Shown: in pieces, positions 1 to 5,230 of the stretch
Position numbering within the stretch: the stretch's first letter is position 1
Layout of the letters: each line of letters opens with the position of its first letter
Source of the DNA: Bordetella parapertussis
GTDB taxonomy: Bacteria; Pseudomonadota; Gammaproteobacteria; Burkholderiales; SG8-41
Direction of reading: 5' to 3'
Assembly: GCA_945870465.1 (NCBI GenBank)
Contig: CAMBSS010000193.1
Location: 1 to 7,247, forward strand
DNA length: 7,247 bases
The notes under the pieces: generated by a model
What the model was told of the DNA's origin: nothing
Database searches by the model: none
The model's input: the letters and a program-made list of their open reading frames with translations, nothing else
Position numbers and translations under genes: made by a program

Positions 1-237
1 GTTGTCACTGGCAACCCTTACGGTATCGGACGTGTAAGTGCTGAACTGCTTTCGCGCGAAGGGGCGCGCGTGGTTTGCATCGATGACAGCAAAACCGGCT
101 AGCCATCTGATAAGGATTCACCTGGAGATCGTCCCCATTTCCTGGCTGACGTCTCCGACACAAAGGCAGTATCTGAGGTCGTAGCCGAATGCGAGAAAAC
201 GCTTGAGCGAATAGACATTCTGGTTAACCTCGCCGGC
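1..237 (+). pseudogene. Short-chain dehydrogenase/reductase (SDR) remnant with in-frame stop
   Basis: Frame 1 reads as the N-terminal half of an SDR Rossmann domain. The cofactor-binding turn appears as VVTGNPYGIGR (residues 1-11, family pattern TGxxxGIG), followed by an acidic end of beta-2 (CIDDS). Further on are a FLADVSD segment (the usual D-V/L motif contacting adenine) and ILVNLAG, the counterpart of the family NNAG motif, here with Leu for the second Asn. A TAG at 100-102 interrupts the frame, yet SDR similarity continues in the same frame after it, so this is nonsense decay and not a frameshift. Similarity stops after the NNAG-like motif. The catalytic Ser-Tyr-Lys half is absent because IS91-like sequence begins around 252. 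The 5' end is cut by the window edge. Substrate and pathway cannot be inferred. I am confident it is an SDR fragment and that it is non-functional. Confidence 0.75.
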
Positions 238-470
238 CCGCCACGCGCACGGCGCGCCGGCGAGTTGAAGATCATCGCCACCATCGAAGAGCCTGCGGTG
301 ATAGTCAAGATCCTCACGCATCTGGTCTTGTCTGCGCGCGTGCCGCCGCGCTCACCGGCGCGGCCCTCGCTCGCGTGATGCAGTCACGCTGCGTCGAATT
401 CAGCCCTCTCGGGTCGATGCAGAGCCCGAAGAATCACGCGAGTGGAGAATTTGCACCAAACACCGCGCGA

Positions 471-499
471 TTGACCGCTTGCTGGGCTGGCTATATAGT
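471..499 (+). promoter_or_regulatory. Outward-facing sigma70-like promoter in the IS terminal region
   Basis: TTGACC at 471-476 and TATAGT at 494-499 are separated by 17 bp, each one base from the consensus hexamer. An overlapping TATATA sits at 492-497. Transcription would start near 506 and run into pyrK (603), leaving a leader of about 95 bases. No competing promoter is visible between here and the pyrK ATG. It lies inside the IS91-like 3' end, so the pyrKD genes may be transcribed from the element. It is predicted from sequence only. Confidence 0.55.
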
Positions 500-515
500 C
501 GCGCGCAGTCAAAAA

Positions 516-540
516 AGAAGCGTTTGAATTTCCTATTCGC
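516..540 (+). repeat. IS91-like terminal motif, copy 1
   Basis: This 25-bp stretch, ending in CGTTTGAATTTCCTATTCGC, matches 2466-2490 at 22 of 25 positions in the same orientation. It closes the IS remnant and lies about 60 bp upstream of pyrK. I infer that it is the 3' (oriIS-side) end of the element, because it follows the transposase 3' end. Confidence 0.5.
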
Positions 541-602
541 CAGTCGCTGGCTTAACATCAGCGGCCAGCAATCCAACTTCCAAATCGGGTTTTCGTCTTC
601 CC

Positions 603-1463
603 ATGCCGAATTACGCATCCTCCGCCATCACGGTGGGCGCACTGCCCGCCGAACAGTCCCCGTCCCAGTGTCCGGCCGAAGAATCGCTCTGTCCAGTCGT
701 GTCTCACGAATGGGTCAACGACGAATACAAACATCTGGTGGTGCAGGCCTCGCCGAAGGCGCTTGCCGCACAGCCCGGCCAGTTCTTCCAGCTGTTGTGT
801 CCGTCTCCGGACGAGGTCGAGGTCTGGTTCCGGCGTCCGCAAAGCGTCTACCGCGTTGCTCATGCAGATGCGCAACTGGAGTTTCTCTACAAGGTCGTCG
901 GCCGCGGCACCAGGGGACTTGCTTCGCTCAAGGCCGGCGACAAGCTCAATATGCTGGGGCCGCTTGGCATCGGCTTCAAGCTTCAGCCTGGCTGGAAAAA
1001 CGTGGTCGTGCTCGGCCGCGGTGTCGGACTGGCGACGATGGCGCCGATTTCGCAGATCGCCGCCGCACAGGGCGTAAAGATCACCGCCATACTCAGCGCG
1101 CGCAGTCCCGAACTGGCGCTCGCCGCCGACCTCTTCGAGCAGGTCGGCGATGTTGTCAAGGTGCTTGATACCGATGGCACGAGCGAAGTCGATAACATCG
1201 AGCGTATTCTGCGCAAGCTGATCGCCGACAAGAAGGCCGATGCTTTTTTCACCTGCGGCTCCAACCGCCTGCTGCAACTCATGAAACGCCTCGGCAAGGA
1301 GTGCGGCGTTCCGGGGCAGGCGGCGATGGAGCAGATTATGGCCTGCGGTCTCGGTCCCTGCTACATCTGCGTGCGCACGTTCGAGGTCAACGGCAAGAAG
1401 GAAATGCGCCGGGTGTGTGTCGAAGGCCCGGTGTTCGATCTGCAGGAGGTGCTGGGATGGTAG
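603..1463 (+). CDS. pyrK: Dihydroorotate dehydrogenase-type electron transfer subunit (PyrK-like, FAD/[2Fe-2S])
   Basis: A 286-residue protein with the PyrK layout. The N-terminal FAD-binding barrel carries RRPQS at 77-81 (family RxxS flavin motif) and VVGRGTRGL at 98-106. An NAD(P)-binding Rossmann part follows, with LGRGVGLATM at 137-146 and FTCGS at 216-220. The C-terminal [2Fe-2S] cluster has cysteines 248, 253, 256 and 272 (C-x4-C-x2-C-x15-C) followed by GPVFD, as in PyrK. In the family this subunit passes electrons between NAD(H) and the FMN of PyrD. Its stop overlaps the pyrD start, so the two are translationally coupled. The nucleotide loop, usually GGG, is G-Arg139-G here, which is atypical. 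About 30 poorly conserved residues precede the first domain. The ATG at 603 has no recognisable Shine-Dalgarno, so the start is uncertain. An NAD(P)-linked reductase subunit for another enzyme is the main alternative. Confidence 0.85.
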   Translation: MPNYASSAITVGALPAEQSPSQCPAEESLCPVVSHEWVNDEYKHLVVQASPKALAAQPGQFFQLLCPSPDEVEVWFRRPQSVYRVAHADAQLEFLYKVVGRGTRGLASLKAGDKLNMLGPLGIGFKLQPGWKNVVVLGRGVGLATMAPISQIAAAQGVKITAILSARSPELALAADLFEQVGDVVKVLDTDGTSEVDNIERILRKLIADKKADAFFTCGSNRLLQLMKRLGKECGVPGQAAMEQIMACGLGPCYICVRTFEVNGKKEMRRVCVEGPVFDLQEVLGW

Positions 1464-2404
1464 ATCTGTCGGTCAGGGTCGGTAGTTTGGAATTGCAAAA
1501 TCCGCTACTGCCGGCATCGGGCACTTTTTCGACCGAGTTTTCGCAGGTCATCGACCTCAATCGCCTCGGCGCACTTGTTTCGAAGACGGTCTCGCGCAAT
1601 TACCGCGCGGGCAATCCGCCGCCGCGCGTTTCCGAAGTGCAGGGCGGCATGATCAATTCGATCGGTTTGCCGACCAAGGGCCTCAAATACTTTCTTGACG
1701 TGCAGCTGTCGGAGTACAAACGCTACACACCGCCTTTGATATGCAGCATCAGCGCCGAGACCATCGAGGATTTTGCCGAAATGGCGCGTGACGTCAGCGT
1801 GCCCGGGGTGGATGCCATCGAAATCAATATTTCCTGTCCGACGCGGCAACCGGGTGGCGGCAACTTTGCGCAAAACGAAGAGCACAGCTATAAAGTCGTC
1901 AAGCTGTGCCGCGAGGCGACCGAGAAACCGTTGTGGGCGAAGTTGTCGCCGAATGCCGGCGATATTGCGGCGGTTGCCGAGGCCGCAGAAAAGGGCGGTG
2001 CAGATGCGCTGACCGTGTCGAACACGATTCTCGGTCTCAAGATCAACACCGACACTTTTCTGTCTTACATCGGCAATGGCAACGGCGGGCTGTCGGGGCC
2101 GGGCATCAAACCGATCATCGTGCGCATGGTCAATGAATGCAGCCGCGCGGTAAAAATTCCAATCATCGGCTCGGGTGGCATCATGAACGTCGAGGACGTG
2201 GTCGAATACATGCTGGCCGGCGCGTCCGCGGTGGAAATCGGCTTCCTGAATTTCCGCAATCCGACCGGCATGATCGCCATCATCGACGGTCTCGCGCAGT
2301 GGTGCGAGAAAAAGGGCATCAAGCGTGTTTCCGAACTGACCGGCGCCATGCGCGCCCATCCGCCGCGCGACACCTATGAAGCGGGTATGATCGGCATCAG
2401 TTGA
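1457..2404 (+). CDS. pyrD: Dihydroorotate dehydrogenase-type FMN subunit, class 1B (atypical active site)
   Basis: A 315-residue TIM-barrel flavoprotein. The start at 1457 is set by AGGAGGT at 1444-1450 and by overlap with the pyrK stop (1461-1463). Family landmarks are NPLLPASGTF near the N-terminus, Lys43, GNPPPRV with INSIGLP (Asn67), NISCP with the presumed catalytic base Cys127, AKLSPN (Lys162), SNT (Asn189), GGLSGPGIKPI at 210-220 and IPIIGSGGI at 234-242 for FMN phosphate. In class 1B enzymes this subunit oxidises dihydroorotate to orotate and hands electrons to PyrK. Unusually, the Asn right after SCP, one of the Asn residues that hold orotate in known enzymes, is Thr129, and the usual GLPN/GLQN Asn is Thr73. 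The fold and the PyrK partnership are secure. The substrate is not: it may be dihydroorotate or another dihydropyrimidine-like or unsaturated compound. Confidence 0.85.
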   Translation: MVDLSVRVGSLELQNPLLPASGTFSTEFSQVIDLNRLGALVSKTVSRNYRAGNPPPRVSEVQGGMINSIGLPTKGLKYFLDVQLSEYKRYTPPLICSISAETIEDFAEMARDVSVPGVDAIEINISCPTRQPGGGNFAQNEEHSYKVVKLCREATEKPLWAKLSPNAGDIAAVAEAAEKGGADALTVSNTILGLKINTDTFLSYIGNGNGGLSGPGIKPIIVRMVNECSRAVKIPIIGSGGIMNVEDVVEYMLAGASAVEIGFLNFRNPTGMIAIIDGLAQWCEKKGIKRVSELTGAMRAHPPRDTYEAGMIGIS

Positions 2405-2411
2405 ATTCTGC

Positions 2412-2432
2412 GCCGGCGCACCGCGTGCCGGC
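2412..2432 (+). terminator. GC-rich hairpin just after pyrD
   Basis: GCCGGCGC (2412-2419) can pair with GTGCCGGC (2425-2432), giving an 8-bp stem with one G-U pair and a 5-base loop, 7 bases after the pyrD stop. No T-tract follows, so it is not a classical intrinsic terminator. It could protect the mRNA 3' end or act with Rho. Confidence 0.3.
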
Positions 2433-2465
2433 CACGCGACCATGACCGAACGAATCACGATCCGC

Positions 2466-2490
2466 AGAAGCGTTTAAATTTCTTGTTCGC
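2466..2490 (+). repeat. Solo IS91-like terminal motif, copy 2
   Basis: This 25-bp stretch, ending in CGTTTAAATTTCTTGTTCGC, matches the terminus of IS remnant A (516-540) at 22 of 25 positions and in the same orientation. No transposase sequence or other IS similarity precedes it, so only the outermost end survives. It contains CTTG and GTTC, which resemble the tetranucleotide targets reported for IS91 insertion. It ends 3 bp before the first in-frame ATG of the adenylate cyclase frame (2494), so it probably supplies part of that gene's leader. Confidence 0.5.
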
Positions 2491-2514
2491 GCAATGATGG
2501 CTGGACCATCAGGC

Positions 2515-2520
2515 GAGGGG
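2515..2520 (+). promoter_or_regulatory. Ribosome binding site deciding the cyclase start
   Basis: GAGGGG lies 6 bases before the ATG at 2527. The earlier in-frame ATGs at 2494 and 2497 abut the IS terminus and have no Shine-Dalgarno sequence, so 2527 is preferred. Confidence 0.6.
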
Positions 2521-2526
2521 CACATC

Positions 2527-3831
2527 ATGCAGCAGGACCACAAGCCGCAGCAGGCGACGCAGACGATGAGCGGGCGCTTTGTTGACCCCGTGCTGGAACG
2601 CCGGTTCGTGCTGGGTGAACGCCAGACACGCGTGGTGCACATGCGCCTGTTCGCCGGGTTTCTGGCGGCGATGCTGATCGGCTATGCGCTGGTCAATCCG
2701 CTCTATTTCAGTCGCGATGATGAGCAGCGCTTCACGCTGCTGCTGCTGCCTGCGCTGTTCATTCTGGCAGGCTATGCCGCCGCGACCGCGTGGCGCGGCT
2801 ATGGCAGCCGTCCGCTGATCGACTTTGCGAGCCTGTTGAGCGTCGCCTTCCTGATCATGGCGGAAAACGCGCTGCTGTTCGATGAGATGCAGCGCGCACA
2901 GGCGCAACTGCATGCCTCGATTGCCATCAACGGCCTGATCGTCATGGCGTTTGCCGCCATCGCCTTTGCCGGCCAGATGCGCTGGTTTGGCGCATGGCTT
3001 GGCTGTCATGCCGCGGTCTATTTCGGTTTGTTGGTGCTGGCCGAGGCAGACCTTGTTCCGTTCATCTATGCAACGCTTGCCTATGGCACCAGCGGCGCTG
3101 TCATGCTGCTGCTCAACTGGTCGGTCGGCCAGGCGCATCGGCAAAGTTTCGTCCTGTCCGACGCGCTGGAGGCTGAGCGCGCCAAGACCGAAGAGCTGCT
3201 GTTCAACGTGTTGCCGCCAGCGGTCGCCGCCCGCTTGAAAGCGGGCCAGGTAGTCGCAGACAGCTATCCCGATGTGTCCGTGGTGTTTATCGACATTTGC
3301 GGTTTTTCAGACCTGACACGGCGGATATCGCCGGGTCATCTGGTTGAGCTGCTCAACGGCTTCTTCCTGCTGGCAGACCGCTGCGCGGCAGAAACCGGGG
3401 TGGAAAAGGTCAAGACCATCGGCGATGCGTATCTTGCGATCAGCGGCGGCAACGCGCCTGCCAGCAACAGCGCCGATGCGGCGATCCGATTTGGCGAAGC
3501 GGTGATCGCCGGGCTTGAGGATCTGCGCAGGCGCACCGGCATTGATCTGCACATCCGGGTCGGTATCCACACCGGGCCAGTCGTCGGCGGAGTGATCGGC
3601 GAGACGCGCATGGCCTATGATTACTGGGGCGAGACGATGAACATCGCCAGCCGCATTGAAGGCGCCGCGCATCCCGATGGCATTGCGGTGTCCGAAACCA
3701 CCTGGCTGCGCGGACGTGGCGACCGGCACTTCGATCTGCCACAGACGCTGACCTTGAAAGGCGTCGGCGAGATGCCAGTCTACCGGCTTGCGGTTTGCGG
3801 TTTGCTGGAAAAGATCATCGCGCGCGCCTGA
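2527..3831 (+). CDS. Class III adenylate cyclase with six-helix membrane domain
   Basis: A 434-residue integral membrane enzyme predicted to convert ATP to cAMP on the cytoplasmic side. Six hydrophobic helices lie near residues 39-57, 69-88, 98-117, 133-149, 153-173 and 177-199. A coupling segment follows (206-240, including LEAERAKTEELLFNVLPPAV), typical of receptor-type cyclases. The catalytic domain carries FIDICGF with metal ligand Asp256, EKVKTIGDAYL with adenine-binding Lys296 and second metal ligand Asp300, and DYWGETMNIASR with adenine-binding Asp365, Asn372 and transition-state Arg376. All six residues are present, so one chain can form a homodimer with two full sites, and Lys/Asp favours ATP over GTP. 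The architecture resembles mycobacterial Rv1625c. The membrane domain has no Cache, PAS or HAMP similarity that I can see, so the signal sensed is unknown. No partner gene is nearby; it lies alone between IS traces. Confidence 0.92.
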   Translation: MQQDHKPQQATQTMSGRFVDPVLERRFVLGERQTRVVHMRLFAGFLAAMLIGYALVNPLYFSRDDEQRFTLLLLPALFILAGYAAATAWRGYGSRPLIDFASLLSVAFLIMAENALLFDEMQRAQAQLHASIAINGLIVMAFAAIAFAGQMRWFGAWLGCHAAVYFGLLVLAEADLVPFIYATLAYGTSGAVMLLLNWSVGQAHRQSFVLSDALEAERAKTEELLFNVLPPAVAARLKAGQVVADSYPDVSVVFIDICGFSDLTRRISPGHLVELLNGFFLLADRCAAETGVEKVKTIGDAYLAISGGNAPASNSADAAIRFGEAVIAGLEDLRRRTGIDLHIRVGIHTGPVVGGVIGETRMAYDYWGETMNIASRIEGAAHPDGIAVSETTWLRGRGDRHFDLPQTLTLKGVGEMPVYRLAVCGLLEKIIARA

Positions 3832-3851
3832 AAATGTTGACGCGGTCAGGT

Positions 3852-4103
3852 AATTTGGTTGAAGAGCAGGGCGTGAGCTACATAGCCGACAAGGATGCGG
3901 ATAATCAGTTGGCGTCATTGCAAGCGGCCTCGTGCACCTATCGCATCGCGCTGGGTCCGCGCGCCGGCGAGTTGAAGACCATCGCCACCATCGAAGAGCC
4001 TGCGGTGATAGTCAGGATCCTCACGCATCTGGTCTTGCCTGCGCGCTCATCGGCGCGGCCCGCGCTCGCGTGATGCCGTCACGCTGCGTCGAATTCAGCC
4101 CTC
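3852..4103 (+). mobile_element. IS91-family transposase remnant (copy B), internally deleted
   Basis: The frame ending at TGA 4071-4073 reads NLVEEQGVSYIADKDADN, then LASLQAASCTYRIALGPRAG, both recognisable from the middle of IS91-family Y2 transposases. It then joins directly to GELKTIATIEEPAVIV and the RILTHLVLPAR tail of the C-terminus. In intact relatives the GPRAG block and the GELK block are separated by well over 100 residues, the latter following a CPxCG zinc-ribbon motif, so a large in-frame deletion has removed the centre. From 3959 onward it matches copy A (252-408) at about 96 percent, apart from a 12-base gap (loss of four codons in the Pro/Arg tail). Similarity ends at 4103, and the element's terminal region seen in copy A (409-540) is absent. 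The left boundary is approximate: the frame is open from inside the cyclase gene and IS similarity starts shortly after it. Non-functional. Confidence 0.7.
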
Positions 4104-4203
4104 CGATCTTGCGCGCACCCAGGACGCTGTCGGGCCGCCCGCGGCCACGCGCTTTCATGGAGAGGCGCAAGCCGGGCTTTATTGGAAAATAAGCGGAAGC
4201 TGA
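4104..4203. other. Spacer between IS remnant B and the Bug gene 3' end
   Basis: One hundred bases follow the point where the two IS remnants diverge, up to the stop codon of the - strand solute-binding-protein gene. No coding similarity, convincing terminator or repeat was recognised on either strand. It may hold the breakpoint between the IS91-like mosaic and the GC-richer block to its right. Confidence 0.4.
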
Positions 4204-5187
4204 TTACTCCAGCTTGATGCCGGCCGTCTGGATCACCTTGCGCCAGCGCCCGGTTTCGGCCTTCATGTAGGCTTCCAGTTCCTTCGGGGTGGTCCACGCG
4301 GGCTCCACGCCCTGCGCGGAGAAAGCCTGCGCCGTCTCCGGACTCTTCAGTATCTTCATGAGTTCCGCATGCAGGCGCTCCACCGCCGGCGCTGGCGTGC
4401 GCCGCGGCACGAACATCCCGTACCAGGTCACGAGATCGTAGCCGGGGATCGTCTCGGCGATGGTGGGGACGTCCTTGATGGCGTCCGTGCGCGTGCGCGC
4501 GCCGGTGGCCAGCAGCTTCACCCGCCCGGCCTGGACGTGCGGCTGTATGCTTGGCAGGCTGGAGAACATGACCTGGATACGGCCCGCGATGAGGTCGGTC
4601 AGCGCCAGCGCCGTGCCTTTGTACGGTACGTGCACCATGTCGATGCCGGCCGCCTGCTTGAGCAGTTCCATGCCGAGGTGTCCGGTGCCGCCGGCCTGCA
4701 CGGAACCGTAGCTCAACTGGCCGGGCCGCGGTTTGGCGTAGGCGATCAGTTCCGCCATGTTCGCGGCGGGCAGCTTGGCGGTGGCGATCAGTACCTGCGG
4801 CGTGTCCACGAGCTTGGTCAGCGGCATGAAGTCGCGCTGCGTATCGAAGGGCAGATTCGTCATCAGCAGCGGCAGGATCACGAGCTGGCCCGGCGTGGCG
4901 AGCAGGAGGGTGTGGCCGTCGGGCGCGGCGCGCGCGGCGATTTCCACGGCGATCACGCCGCCGCCACCCGCCCGGTTGTCCACGACCACCTGCTGCCCGA
5001 ACACGGCCTGCAGGCGCTGCGCGATCCAGCGGCCGACGAGATCGGTCGGGCCGCCCGGCGTGTAGGGGATCAGCATGCGGATGGGTTTGCCCGGGTAGGG
5101 TTGCGCGGTCGCGGCGGCGCTCCACAGCAGGATCGCGGCGGCGCAGACCACGCCGCGCGCGGCGCGGGCGAACAAGGGGTTACGCAT
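4204..5187 (-). CDS. Bug-family (TctC-like) periplasmic solute-binding protein
   Basis: A 327-residue extracytoplasmic binding protein of the tripartite tricarboxylate transporter (Bug) family. The Sec signal peptide has basic residues, then a hydrophobic core (VVCAAAILLWSAAA), and a probable signal peptidase I site after ATA at residue 28. The mature protein opens with YPGKPIRMLIPYTPGGPTD, the family signature whose PGGPTD turn lines the ligand pocket. VVVDNRAGGGG (67-77), HVPYKG (186-191) and LIAGRIQVMFSS (199-210) are further Bug landmarks. The start at 5187 is preferred because GAGG lies 6 bases upstream; an alternative ATG at 5199 has no Shine-Dalgarno. It is the second gene of a unit with the FAD oxidoreductase, 43 bp after that gene's stop. 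No TctA or TctB membrane genes are in view, so it may share a transporter encoded elsewhere or act in sensing. The ligand, probably a carboxylate or small organic compound, cannot be read from sequence. Confidence 0.9.
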   Translation of the reverse strand: MRNPLFARAARGVVCAAAILLWSAAATAQPYPGKPIRMLIPYTPGGPTDLVGRWIAQRLQAVFGQQVVVDNRAGGGGVIAVEIAARAAPDGHTLLLATPGQLVILPLLMTNLPFDTQRDFMPLTKLVDTPQVLIATAKLPAANMAELIAYAKPRPGQLSYGSVQAGGTGHLGMELLKQAAGIDMVHVPYKGTALALTDLIAGRIQVMFSSLPSIQPHVQAGRVKLLATGARTRTDAIKDVPTIAETIPGYDLVTWYGMFVPRRTPAPAVERLHAELMKILKSPETAQAFSAQGVEPAWTTPKELEAYMKAETGRWRKVIQTAGIKLE

Positions 5188-5230
5188 GAGAAGCCTCATC
5201 TGGGTATCGATTAGGGTTGCCGCCCGGACC

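Larger units (their letters stand above)
252..540 (+). mobile_element. IS91-family element remnant (copy A): transposase C-terminus plus terminal region
   Basis: The reading frame ending at TGA 376-378 encodes GELKIIATIEEPAVIV, then KILTHLVL and a Pro/Arg-rich tail (PPRSPARP). I recognise this as the extreme C-terminus of IS91-family (Y2, HUH-type) transposases; the usual form is GELKxIAxIEEPxVIxxILxHLGL plus a PPR/PAR tail. Bases 252-408 match 3959-4103 with 6 mismatches and one 12-base gap, which shows it is a repeated element. Downstream of the stop, 409-540 is non-coding and ends in a motif that recurs at 2466-2490, so I take 540 as close to the element's 3' terminus. The catalytic tyrosine and HUH domains are missing, so it cannot move itself. 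Its frame happens to be continuous with the SDR remnant after the TAG, which I regard as fortuitous. The family call is from memory of these proteins and was not searched. Confidence 0.7.

Noticed and set aside
479..1168. Long + strand open frame overlapping pyrK in another frame
   Set aside because: It is Arg/Gly/Ala-rich with no recognisable motif and is fully explained by high-GC shadowing of pyrK, which has clear family motifs.
1505..2458. Long antisense open frame over pyrD
   Set aside because: Composition is typical of a GC-rich antisense shadow, with no conserved domain and no start signal; the sense strand encodes an unmistakable FMN enzyme.
2494..2526. Earlier cyclase start codons at 2494 and 2497
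   Set aside because: They directly follow the IS terminus and lack a Shine-Dalgarno, while 2527 has GAGGGG at suitable spacing.
4144..4192. Possible short coding fragments on either strand between IS remnant B and the Bug gene
   Set aside because: Too short, basic-residue-rich, and without recognisable motif or ribosome binding site.
4369..5214. Long + strand open frame antisense to the Bug gene
   Set aside because: Same reasoning: shadow of a gene with signal peptide and Bug signatures.
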